Source of the DNA: Theodoxus fluviatilis
Taxonomy: Eukaryota; Mollusca; Gastropoda; Cycloneritida; Neritidae
NCBI GenBank assembly: GCA_034096865.1
Contig: JAWQFJ010028937.1
Location: 87,501 to 99,922, forward strand
Length of the DNA: 12,422 bases
Reading direction: 5' to 3'
A program made the position numbers and the translations under genes. Positions 1-9,300 of the stretch are shown here, in pieces (position 1 is the first letter of the stretch; each line of letters begins with the position of its first letter). The notes beneath the pieces were generated by a model. That model had not been told where the DNA came from, ran no database searches, and worked only from the letters and a program-made list of their open reading frames with translations.

Positions 1-2236
1 GTCTCTGACATTCAGTCCTACCCAAAGTCTCTTGCAGCTTGTGACATGCAGTCCTACTCAAAATCTGTTGAAGTCTCTGACATTCAGTCCTACCCAAAGT
101 CTCTTGAAACCTCTGACATGCAGTTCTACCCAAAGTCTCTTGAAACCTGTGACATGCAGTCCTACCCAAAGTATCTTGCAGCTTGTGACATGCAGTCCTA
201 CCCAAAGTCTCTTGCAGCTTGTGACATGCAGTCCTACCCAAACTCCCTTGCAGCTTGTGACATGCAGTCCTACCCAAAGTATCTTGAAACCTGTGACATG
301 CAGTCCTACCCAAAGTCCCTTGCAGCTTGTGACATGCAGTCCTACCCAAACTCCCTTGCAGCTTGTGACATGCAGTCCTATCCAAAGTATCTTGAAACCT
401 GTGACATGCAGTTCTATCCAAAGTATCTTGCAGCTTGTGACATGCAGTCCTATCCAAAGTATCTTGAAACCTGTGACATGCAGTTCTATCTAAAGTATCT
501 TGCAGCTTGTGACATGCAGTCCTATCCAAAGTATCTTTCAGCTTGTGACATGCAGTCCTACCCAAAGTCTCTTGCAGCTTGTGACATGCAGTCCTACCCA
601 AAGTATCTTGAAACCTGTGACATGCAGTCCTACCCAAAGTCTCTTGCAGCTTGTGACATGCAGTCCTACCCAAAGTATCTTGCAGCTTGTGACATGCAGT
701 CCTATCCAAAGTCTCTTGCAGCTTGTGACATGCAGTCCTACCCAAACTCCCTTGCAGCTTGTGACATGCAGTCCTACCCAAAGTATCTTGCAGCTTGTGA
801 CATGCAGTCCTACCCAAAGTCTCTTGCAGCTTGTGACATGCAGTCCTACCCAAACTCTCTTGCAGCTTGTGACATGCAGTCCTACCCAAAGTCTCTTGCA
901 GCTTGTGACATGCAGTCCTACCCAAACTCCCTTGCAGCTTGTGACATGCAGTCCTACCCAAAGTATCTTGCAGCTTGTGACATGCAGTCCTACCCAAAGT
1001 ATCTTGCAGCTTGTGACATGCAGTCCTATCCAAAGTCTCTTGCAGCTTGTGACATGCAGTCCTACCCAAATTATCTTGAAACCTGTGACATGCAGTCCTA
1101 CCCAAAGTCCCTTGAAACCTGTGACATGCAGTCCTATCCAAAGTATCTTGAAGCTTGTGACATGCAGTCCTACCCAAAGTCTCTTGAAACCTGTGACATG
1201 CAGTCCTACCCAAAGTCCCTTGCAGCTTGTGACATGCAGTCCTATCCAAAGTCTCTTGAAACCTGTGACATGCAGTCCTACCCAAAGTCCCTTGCAGCTT
1301 GTGACATGCAGCCGTACCCAAAATTAATTGCAGCTTGTGACATGCAGTCCTACCCAAAATTAATTGCAGCTTGTGACATGCAGTCCTACCCAAAATTAAT
1401 TGCAGCTTGTGACATGCAGTCCTACCCAAAATTAATTGCAGCTTGTGACGTGCAGTCCTACTCAAAGTATCTTGCAACTTGTGACATGCAGTCCTACTCA
1501 AAGTCTGCTGAAATATGTGACATCCAGTCCTACCCAAAGTCTGTTAGAGTCTGTGACATGCAGTCCTACCCAGTCTGTTAGAGTCTGTGACATGCAGTCC
1601 TACCCAAAGTCTGCTGGAGTATGTGACATGCAGTCCTACCCAAACTCTGCTGGAGTCTGTGACATGCAGTCCCACCCAAAGTCTGCTGGAGTCTGTGACA
1701 TGCAGTCCTACCCAAAGTCTGCTGGAGTCTGTGACATCCAGTCCTACCCAAAGTCTGTTAGAGTCTGTGACATCCACTCCTACCCAAAGTCTGTTGAAGT
1801 TTGCGACATGCAGTCCTACACAAAGTCTGTTAGAGTCTGTGACATCCAGTCCTACCCAAAGTCTGCTGGAGTCTGTGACATCCAGTCCTACCCAAAGTCT
1901 GTTAGAGTCTGTGACATCCACTTCTACCCAAAGTCTGTTGAAGTTTGCGACATACAGTTCTACCCAAAGTCTGTTAGAGTCTGTGACATGCAGTCCTACC
2001 CAACGTCTGTTAGAGTCTGTGACATGCAGTCCTACCCAAAGTCTGCTGGAGTCTGAGACATGCAGTCCTACCCAAAGTCTGTTAGAGTCAGTGACATGCA
2101 GTCCTACCCAAAGTCTGCTGGAGTCTGTGACATGCAGTCCTACCCAAAGTCTGCTAGAGTCTGTGACATGCAGTCCTACCCAAAGTCTGTTAGAGTCTGT
2201 GACATGCAATCCTACTCAAATATGCTTGGAGCCTTT
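1..2236. repeat. 36-bp minisatellite array, about 62 copies
   Basis: Units begin with GACATGCAGTCCTACCCAAA, followed by a more variable 16-bp part. Unit starts fall at 7 + 36k up to 1555; one unit (1555-1588) is 34 bp because two A are lost; phase then resumes from 1589 to 2236. Two unit families are visible: one ending CTTGCAGCTTGT or CTTGAAACCTGT (about 79-1482) and one ending GTTAGAGTCTGT or GCTGGAGTCTGT (about 1483-2236). The array enters from beyond the left edge and decays after 2236. The unit length is 12 codons, so two forward frames stay open for long stretches. In the frame reading Asp-Met-Gln-Ser-Tyr-Pro, the 2-bp deletion causes a frameshift and a TGA lies at 2054-2056. I read this as non-coding satellite DNA; a repetitive secreted protein is a remote alternative. 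Confidence 0.95.
1303..1446. repeat. Four-unit sub-block carrying AATTAATT in the 36-bp array
   Basis: Four consecutive 36-bp units (starting at 1303, 1339, 1375 and 1411) share a variant in which the usual AAGTCTCTTGCAG becomes AAATTAATTGCAG, giving the palindrome AATTAATT. The variant is absent elsewhere in the array. Only the first of the four carries the private change GCCGTACCCA, so the other three were copied from a unit without it. This is a local amplification footprint, such as unequal exchange or slippage of single units. Confidence 0.85.
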
Positions 2237-2682
2237 CACAGAAAGTCTTACTCAGAGCACGTCGCGTTCACGAAATGGTTGGATGAATCTGCTACATCTC
2301 ACGGACGCCTGCGGCAGTGTGTGCAAGAACGCATGTATGCAAGGTGTTTTGTCGCCACGAATCTAATCCACCATTCGGATGAAAATGCTTTTTCACAGTT
2401 GAGGAGTCATCCTGGGCATTCCTCACCGTGCTTACCCGCCAGGACCCGGCACGGCGCACGCCGCTGTCATAAGGACGCGCCGGATCAGGAAGTGTGGCCC
2501 ACCCTGGCCCGTGGCTGGAACTGGGGTGCAGACCTGGCAGCATGAAAAGGCATTTCGGGGGTGGGGATTAGAGGTTTGAGCAGGGGGGGGGGGGGGGGGG
2601 CGAGGGGAAGGAGTCATGCCAGCAGGAGTGGGTCAGTCAGTGCCACAGAACACGCGTTTTGCTGCTCACAGTTGGCAGTCCT
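2237..2682. other. Non-tandem spacer between the 36-bp and 15-bp arrays
   Basis: The first 25-30 bases still echo the 36-bp unit (AGAAAGTCTTACTCAGAG) and then similarity fades. The remainder is ordinary, moderately GC-rich sequence. An open frame continues from the array to 2545 on the plus strand, and an 83-codon frame lies at 2292-2543 on the minus strand; neither shows a motif or composition I recognise, and I do not call a gene. No RNA gene, promoter or transposon end is evident. The stretch ends in a G homopolymer and a short transition into the GT-rich array. Confidence 0.6.
2583..2600 (+). repeat. Homopolymer run of 18 G
   Basis: Eighteen consecutive G on the plus strand, preceded by CA and followed by CGAGGGGAAGG. 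Such a run can form an intramolecular G-quadruplex and is prone to length errors in replication and sequencing, so the true length is uncertain. No gene is associated with it. Confidence 0.9.
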
Positions 2683-3659
2683 CCGTGGTGCGTGTTTGCG
2701 TGTGTGGAGTTTGCGTGTGTGGAGTTTGCGTGGTGCGTGTTTGCGTGTGTGGAGTTTGCGTGTGTGGAGTTTGCATGTGTGGAGTTTGCGTGGTGCGTGT
2801 TTGCGTGTGTGGAGTTTGCGTGTGTGGAATTTGCGTGTGTGGAGTTTGCGTGTGTGGAGTTTGCGTGTGTGGAGTTTGCGTGGTGCGTGTTTGCGTGTGT
2901 GGAGTTTGCGTGATGCGTGTTTGCGTGTGTGGAGTTTGCGTGTGTGGAGTTTGTGTGTGTGGAGTTTGCGTGTGTGGAGTTTGCGTGGTGCGTGTTTGCG
3001 TGTGTGGAGTTTGCGTGTGTGGAGTTTGCGTGTGTGGAGTTTGCGTGTGTGGAGTTTGCGTGGTGCGTGTTTGCGTGTGTGGAGTTTGCGTGATGCGTGT
3101 TTGCGTGTGTGGAGTTTGCGTGGTGCGTGTTTGCGTGTGTGGAGTTTGCGTGGTGCGTGTTTGCGTGTGTGGAGTTTGCGTGGTGCGTGTTTGCGTGTGT
3201 GGAGTTTGCGTGTGTGGAGTTTGCGTGTGTGGAGTTTGCGTGTGTGGAGTTTGCGTGTGTGGAGTTTGCGTGGTGCGTGTTTGCGTGTGTGGAGTTTGCG
3301 TGATGCGTGTTTGCGTGTGTGGAGTTTGCGTGTGTGTAGTTTGCGTGTGTGGAGTTTGCGTGGTGCGTGTTTGCGTGTGTGGAGTTTGCATGTGTGGAGT
3401 TTGCGTGGTGCGTGCTTGCGTGTGTGGAGTTTGCGTGTGTGGAGTTTGCGTGGTGCGTGCTTGCGTGTGTGGAGTTCACGTGTGTGGAGTTTGCGTGGTG
3501 CGTGTTTGCGTGTGTGAAGTTTGTGTGGTGCGTGTTTGTGTGTGTGGTGTTTGCGTTGCGGGTGTTGCGTGTTTGGAGTTGTCGTGGTGTCTATTTGCGT
3601 GGTGCGTGTTTGTGTGGTGTGTGTTTTTGCTGTGTGGAGTCTGCGTGGTGCGTGTTCAC
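2683..3659. repeat. 15-bp GT-rich minisatellite, 56 clean units plus a decayed tail
   Basis: Two unit types of 15 bp interleave: A = GTTTGCGTGTGTGGA and B = GTTTGCGTGGTGCGT. Units run in exact phase from 2694 to 3533 (56 units), then degrade through about 3659 with T and G insertions. In the clean part B is never followed by B; A occurs singly or in runs of up to five. A variant of B with TGATGCGT recurs at 2911, 3091 and 3301 in the same local B-A-B'-A context, showing block duplication. Neither unit contains a stop in most frames, so long frames open on both strands (for example 2616-3725 plus and 2614-3741 minus) and carry no coding evidence. TGCGTGTGTG is alternating purine-pyrimidine. 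Confidence 0.95.
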
Positions 3660-3720
3660 GAGACGACACAAGTTGGCGTTGGACAGAGGGACAGCAGCCG
3701 TCGCCGTGAGCTGCGCAGGC

Positions 3721-4066
3721 GGTGAAGTTCTGGGAGGACATCTTGAGTTTGCACAGTGCAGTGCTGGGAATGAATTATCTCCCTTTGCAGACTGAGCAAG
3801 TGGATGTTGAAGTTCTGGAAGGACATCTTGAGTTTGCACAGCGCAGGGCTGGGAATGAATTACCTCCCTTTGCAGACTGAGCAAGCGGATGTTGAAGTTC
3901 TGGAAGGACATCTTGAGTTTGCACAGCGCAGGGCTGGGAATGAATTACCTCCCTTTGCAGACTGAGCAAGCGGATGTTGAAGTTCTGGAAGGACATCTTG
4001 AGTTTGCACAGCGCAGGGCTGGGAATGAATTATCTCCCTTTGCAGACTGAGCAAGCGGATGTTGAG
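3721..4066. repeat. 85-bp tandem repeat, four copies plus 6 bp
   Basis: Copies begin at 3721, 3806, 3891 and 3976, each exactly 85 bp; a fifth stops after GTTGAG at 4061-4066. The first copy is the most diverged (GTGCAGTGCTGGG against GCGCAGGGCTGGG in the others). Every copy holds the pyrimidine-rich string CTCCCTTTGCAGACTGAGCA, which resembles a 3' splice site. Since 85 is not a multiple of three, the short minus-strand open frames here change frame each copy and are not convincing genes. Confidence 0.93.
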
Positions 4067-4300
4067 GCCCGTCATCCCTCGCGGCCCAGCTGACTGCAAG
4101 TCGCAGGTTGCCAGACTGACTGGCGCACACACATATTTGTTAGTCATTCAATCGCTGGGGAATCTTCATTCGCGCTTCCCTTTGCCTCCGGTCAAAAATG
4201 TTGAAGCTCCTTCCCGATGGGGAGTGCAAATGCAAACATGAAATTTGAATGCAATGACGACTTACTTTCCTCCACGTCAGAAGACCAGGCGATTATGTAG

Positions 4301-4648
4301 GTCAGTGCGCTACGTCACGGCAAGCAAAGTGGAAATAACTGGAACAAGAAGGCCACGTCGAGTGAACACGAAATCTCCGTGCAAAATGCACCGATCCCAC
4401 GACTTGACAAATCCCAGCCGTGCAGATACCTAGGGCACGAAATCAACACGACCGCTACGGCAGAAGGTCAAATCAAACAATTAATCGCCAGTTTCGAAGA
4501 GATCCAACATGTCATGGAAACAGAGGTGCGGAACGACAACGTAGTTGTGCATGCAATGCTTTTCTATAGTCATGGCCCACAGATTGTGCATGCAATGCTT
4601 TTCTATAGTCATGGCCCACAGATTGTGCATGAAACCAGTCCGGAGTAG
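4301..4648 (+). pseudogene. Possible decayed non-LTR retrotransposon reverse transcriptase fragment
   Basis: A plus-strand frame is open from 4301 (just after TAG at 4298-4300) to TAG at 4646-4648. From the ATG at 4379 it reads a Pro-Ile-Pro-Arg-Leu stretch (residues 5-9) followed by Arg-Tyr-Leu-Gly (residues 16-19, codons from 4424) and a polar helical stretch. Spacing from a 'IP-x-L' stretch to a 'YLG' motif is common just past the catalytic palm of many LINE reverse transcriptases. This is motif resemblance only: no catalytic YxDD box is seen, and an upstream in-frame stop and the 39-bp duplication argue for a relic. An unrelated chance frame is the main alternative. Confidence 0.28.
4545..4631. 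repeat. 39-bp direct duplication
   Basis: Two 39-bp copies (4545-4583 and 4584-4622), beginning TTGTGCATGCAATGC and ending ATGGCCCACAGA, are nearly identical, followed by a partial third start (4623-4631). The length is 13 codons, so the surrounding open frame is preserved and encodes the same 13 residues twice. It is a simple recent tandem duplication. Confidence 0.9.
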
Positions 4649-4700
4649 ATCAGGGGCGATAGTAGGAACACTCTCCCTTGGTTGGAACGACTGACCGTGA

Positions 4701-6340
4701 AGATGCAGCTGTACCCGTAATGATGTAACTCATGACAGCACTGTACCCGTAATGGTGTAACTCACGAAAGCGCTGTACCCGTAATGGTGTAACTCATGAC
4801 AGCGCTGTACCCGTAATGTGTAACTCATGACAGCGCTGTACCCGTAATGGTGTAACTCACGAGAGCGCTCTACCCGTAATGGTGTAACTCATGACAGCGC
4901 TGTACCCGTAATGTGTAACTCATGACAGCGCTGTACCCGTAATGGTGTAACTCATGACAGCGCTGTACCCGTAATGGTGTAACTCATGAGAGCTCTGTAA
5001 ACATAATATGGTGTAACTCATGACAGCGCTGTACTCACAACGGTGCAACTCATGACAGCGCTGTACCCGTAATGGTGTAACTCATGACAGCGCTGTACCC
5101 GTAATGGTGTAACTCATGACAGCGCTGTACCCGTAATGGTGTAACTCACGAGAGCGCTGTACCCGTAATGGTGTAACTCATGACAGCGCTGCACCCATAA
5201 TGATGTAACTCATGACAGCGTTGTACCCGTAATGGTGTAACTCATGACAGCGCTGTACCCGTAATGGTGTAACTCATGACAGCGCTGTACCCATAATGGT
5301 GTAACTCATGACAGCGCTGTACCCATAATGGTGTAACTCATGACAGCGCTGTACCCGTAATGATGTAACTCATGACAGCGCTGTACCCATAATGATGTAA
5401 CTCATGACAGCGCTGTACCCATAATGGTGTAACTCATGACAGCGCTGTACTCGTATTTGTGTATCTCACGACAGCGCTGTACTCGTATTTGTGTATCTCA
5501 CGACAGCTCTGTACTCCTATTTGTGTATCTCATGACAGCGCTGTACTCGTATTTGTGTATCTCACGACAGCGCTGTACTCGTATTTGTGTATCTCATGAC
5601 AGCGCTGTACTCGTATTTGTGTATCTCATGACAGCGCTGTACCCATAATGGTGTAACTCATGACAGCGCTGTACTCGTATTTGTGTATCTCATGACAGCG
5701 CTGTACTCGTATTTGTGTATCTCATGACAGCGCTGTACTCGTACTTGTGTGTCTCATGACAGCGCTGTACTCGTATTTGTGTATCTCATGACAGCGCTGT
5801 ACTCGTATTTGTGTATCTCATGACAGCGCTGTACTCGTACTTGTGTATCTCATGACAGCGCTGTACTCGTATTTGTGTATCTCACGACAGCGCTGTACTC
5901 GTACTTGTGTATCTCATGACAGCGCTGTACTCGTATTTGTGTGTCTCATGACAGCGCTGTACTCGTACTTGTGTATCTCATGACAGCGCTGTACTCGTAT
6001 TTGTGTATCTCACGACAGCGCTGTACTCGTATTTGTGTATCTCATGACAGCGCTGTACTCGTATTTGTGTATCTCATGACAGCGCTGTACTCGTATTTGT
6101 GTATCTCATGACAGCGCTGTACTCGTATTTGTGTATCTCATGACAGCGCTGTACTCGTAATGATGCACCTCATTAAAGCGCTGTACCCATATTGATGTAC
6201 CTCATTAAAGTGCTGTACCCGTAATGATGTACCTCATTAAAGTGCTGTACCCATAATGATGTACCTCATTAAAGTGCTGTACCCGTAATGGCCACCTCAT
6301 GAAAGCGCTGTACCCATAATGGTGCACCTCACGGGAGCGC
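4701..6340. repeat. 32-bp minisatellite, about 51 copies in three families
   Basis: Most units are 32 bp; occasional 31- and 34-bp units occur (for example near 4807-4838 and 4988-5021). The shared core is CATGACAGCGCTGTAC, which contains the perfect 10-bp palindrome ACAGCGCTGT. Family 1 (about 4701-5447) has CCCGTAATGGTGTAACTC; family 2 (about 5448-6152) has TCGTATTTGTGTATCTC; family 3 (about 6153-6340) has GATGTACCTCATTAAAG and loses the palindrome where GCGCTG becomes GTGCTG. A lone family-1 unit sits inside family 2 at about 5638-5669. Open frames in family 2 (such as 5436-5648) arise from the lack of stops over three units (96 bp) and are not credible genes. Confidence 0.95.
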
Positions 6341-9300
6341 TGTCAGTGCAGTACTTGAGAGTGTGGTGGTGCCTGGTGTGCTATTGACTGCTGTGTCAGT
6401 GCAGTGCTTGAGAGTGTGGTGGTGCCTGGTGTGCTGTAGAGTGCTGTGTCAGTGCAGTACTTGAGAGTGTGGTGGTGCCTGGTGTGCTGTAGACTGCTGT
6501 GTCAGTGCAGTACTTGAGAGTGTGGTGGTGCCTGGTGTGCTGTAGACTGCTGTGTCAGTGCAGTGCTTGAGAGTGTGGTGGTGCCTGGTGTGCTGTAGAC
6601 TGCTGTGTCAATGCAGTACTTGAGAGTGTGGTGGTGCCTGGTGTGCTGTAGACTGCTGTGTCAGTGCAGTACTTGTGAGTGTGGTGGTGCCAGGTATGCT
6701 GTAGAGTGCTGTGTCAGTGCAGTACTTGAGAGTGTGGTGGTGCCTGGTGTGCTGTAGAGTGCTGTGTCAGTGCAGTGCTTTAGAGTGTGGTGGTGCCAGG
6801 TATGCTGTAGAGTGCTGTGTCAGTGCAGTACTTGAGAGTGTGGTGGTGCCTGGTGTGCTGTAGACTGCTGTGTCAGTGCAGTGCTTGAGAGTGTGGTGGT
6901 GCCAGGTATGCTGTAGAGTGCTGTGTCAGTGCAGTGCTTGAGAGTGTGGTGGCGCCTGGTGTGCTGTAGAGTGCTGTGTCAGTGCAGTACTTGAGAGTGT
7001 GGTGGTGCCTTGTGTGCTGTAGAGTGCTGTGTCAGTGCAGTGCTTGAGAGTGTGGTGGTGCCTGGTGTGCTGTAGAGTGCTGTGTCAGTGCAGTACTTGA
7101 GAGTGCGGTGGTGCCTGGTGTGCTGTAGAGTGCTGTGTCAGTGCAGTACTTGAGAGTGCGGTGGTGCCTGGTGTGCTGTAGAGTGCTGTGTCAGTGCAGT
7201 ACTTGAGAGTGTGGTGGTGCCTGGTGTGCTGTAGAGTGCTGTGTCAGTGCAGTACTTGAGAGTGTGGTGGTGCCTGGTGTGCTGTAGAGTGCTGTGTCAG
7301 TGCAGTACTTGAGAGTGTGGTGGTGCCTGGTGTGCTGTAGAGTGCTGTGTCAGTGCAGTACTTGAGAGTGTGGTGGTGCCTGGTGTGCTGTATAGTGCTG
7401 TGTCAGTGCAGTACTTGAGAGTGTGGTGGTGCCTGGTGTGCTGTAGACTGCTGTGTCAGTGCAGTACTTGAGAGTGTGGTGGGGCCTGGTGTGCTGTAGA
7501 GTGCTGTGTCAGTGCAGTGCTTGAGAGTGTGGTGGTGCCTGGTGTGCTGTAGAGTGTTGTGTCAGTGCAGTGCTTGAGAGTGTGGTGGTGCCTGGTGTGC
7601 TGTAGAGTGCTGTGTCAGTGCAGTACTTGAGAGTGTGGTGGTGCCTGGTGTGCTGTAGAGTGCTGTGTCAGTGCAGTACTTGAGAGTGTGGTGGTGCCTG
7701 GTGTGCTATTGACTGCTGTGTCAGTGCAGTGCTTGAGAGTGTGGTGGTGCCTGGTGTGCTGTAGAGTGCTGTGTCAGTGCAGTACTTGAGAGTGTGGTGG
7801 TGCCTGGTGTGCTGTAGACTGCTGTGTCAGTGCAGTACTTGAGAGTGTGGTGGTGCCTGGTGTGCTGTAGAGTGCTGTGTCAGTGCAGTGCTTGAGAGTG
7901 TGGTGGTGCCTGGTGTGCTGTAGAGTGCTGTGTCAGTGCAGTACTTGAGAGTGTGGTGGTGCCTGGTGTGCTGTAGAGTGCTGTGTCACTGCAGTACTTG
8001 AGAGTGTGGTGGGGCCTGGTGTGCTGTAGAGTGCTGTGTCAGTGCAGTGCTTGAGAGTGTGGTGGTGCCTGGTGTGCTATTGACTGCTATGTCAGTGCAG
8101 TGCTTGAGAGTGTGGTGGTGCCTGGTGTGCTGTAGAGTGCTGTGTCAGTGCAGTACTTGAGAGTGTGGTGGTGCCTTGTGTGCTGTAGACTGCTGTGTCA
8201 GTGCAGTACTTGAGAGTGTGGTGGTGCCTGGTGTGCTGTAGACTGCTGTGTCAGTGCAGTGCTTGAGAGTGTGGTGGTGCCTGGTGTGCTGTAGAGTGCT
8301 GTGTCAATGCAGTACTTGAGAGTGTGGTGGTGCCTGGTGTGCTGTAGACTGCTGTGTCAGTGCAGTACTTGAGAGTGTGGTGGTGCCTGGTGTGCTGTAG
8401 AGTGCTGTGTCAGTGCAGTACTTGAGAGTGTGGTGGTGCCTGGTGTGCTGTAGACTGCTGTGTCAGTGCAGTACTTGAGAGTGTGGTGGTGCCTGGTGTG
8501 CTGTAGACTGCTGTGTCAGTGCAGTGCTTGAGAGTGTGGTGGGGCCTGGTGTGCTGTAGACTGCTGTGTCAGTGCAGTACTTGAGAGTGTGGTGGTGCCT
8601 GGTATGCTGTAGACTGCTGTGTCAGTGCAGTACTTGAGAGTGTGGTGGTGCCTGGTATGCTGTAGAGTGCTGTGTCAGTGCAGTACTTGAGAGTGTGGTG
8701 GGGCCTGGTGTGCTGTAGAGTGCTGTGTCAGTGCAGTACTTGAGAGTGTGGTGGTGCCTGGTATGCTGTAGACTGCTGTGTCAGTGCAGTACTTGAGAGT
8801 GTGGTGGTGCCTGGTATGCTGTAGAGTGCTGTGTCAGTGCAGTACTTGAGAGTGTGGTGGTGCCTGGTGTGCTGTAGAGTGCCGTGTCAGTGCAGTGCTT
8901 GAGAGTGTGGTGGTGCCTGGTATGCTGTAGAGTGCTGTGTCAATGCAGTACTTGAGAGTGTGGTGGTGCCTGGTGTGCTGTAGACTGCTGTGTCAGTGCA
9001 GTACTTGAGAGTGTGGTGGTGCCTGGTGTGCTGTAGACTGCTGTGTCAGTGCAGTGCTTGAGAGTGTGGTGGTGCCTGGTATGCTGTAGAGTGCTGTGTC
9101 AGTGCAGTACTTGAGAGTGTGATGGTGCCTGGTGTGCTGTAGAGTGCTGTGTCAGTGCAGTGCTTGAGAGTGTGGTGGTGCCAGGTATGCTGTAGAGTGC
9201 TGTGTCAGTGCAGTATTTGAGAGTGTGGTGGTGCCTGGTGTGCTGTAGAGTGCTGTGTCAGTGCAGTACTTGAGAGTGTGGTGGTGCCTGGTGTGCTGTA

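Larger units (their letters stand above)
4067..4700. other. Largest non-tandem island between arrays
   Basis: About 630 bp separate the 85-bp array from the 32-bp array. The composition is ordinary, unlike the strand-biased arrays. It holds a possible decayed reverse-transcriptase-like frame in its middle and a 39-bp direct duplication near its end. The last 50 bases before 4701 show no repeat unit. No RNA gene, intact gene or clear promoter was found. Confidence 0.55.

Noticed and set aside
46..1581. 511-codon open frame as a protein-coding gene
   Set aside because: The unit is 36 bp, so an open unit stays open across the array. A second forward frame is also long, differences between units are mostly nonsynonymous, and the repeat frame is later broken by a 2-bp deletion and a TGA.
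1..2236. CRISPR array with a conserved core of about 23 bp and 13-bp spacers
   Set aside because: The variable parts are a few recurring variants, not unique spacers, and no cas gene or prokaryotic context is present. The same applies to the other arrays.
2684..3659. Telomeric or interstitial telomere repeat
   Set aside because: The units are GT-rich but contain no TTAGGG or other known telomere hexamer.
2614..3741. 375-codon minus-strand and 369-codon plus-strand frames
   Set aside because: Both come from the same 15-bp repeat read in opposite directions and have extreme composition; the overlap on both strands marks them as artefacts.
3591..4147. Minus-strand frames over the 85-bp repeat
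   Set aside because: The period is not a multiple of three, so each copy is read in a different frame; none has a recognisable domain.
5436..5648. 70-codon frame in the 32-bp array
   Set aside because: It exists only because family 2 units lack stops over a 96-bp triple unit, and it ends when a family-1 unit appears.
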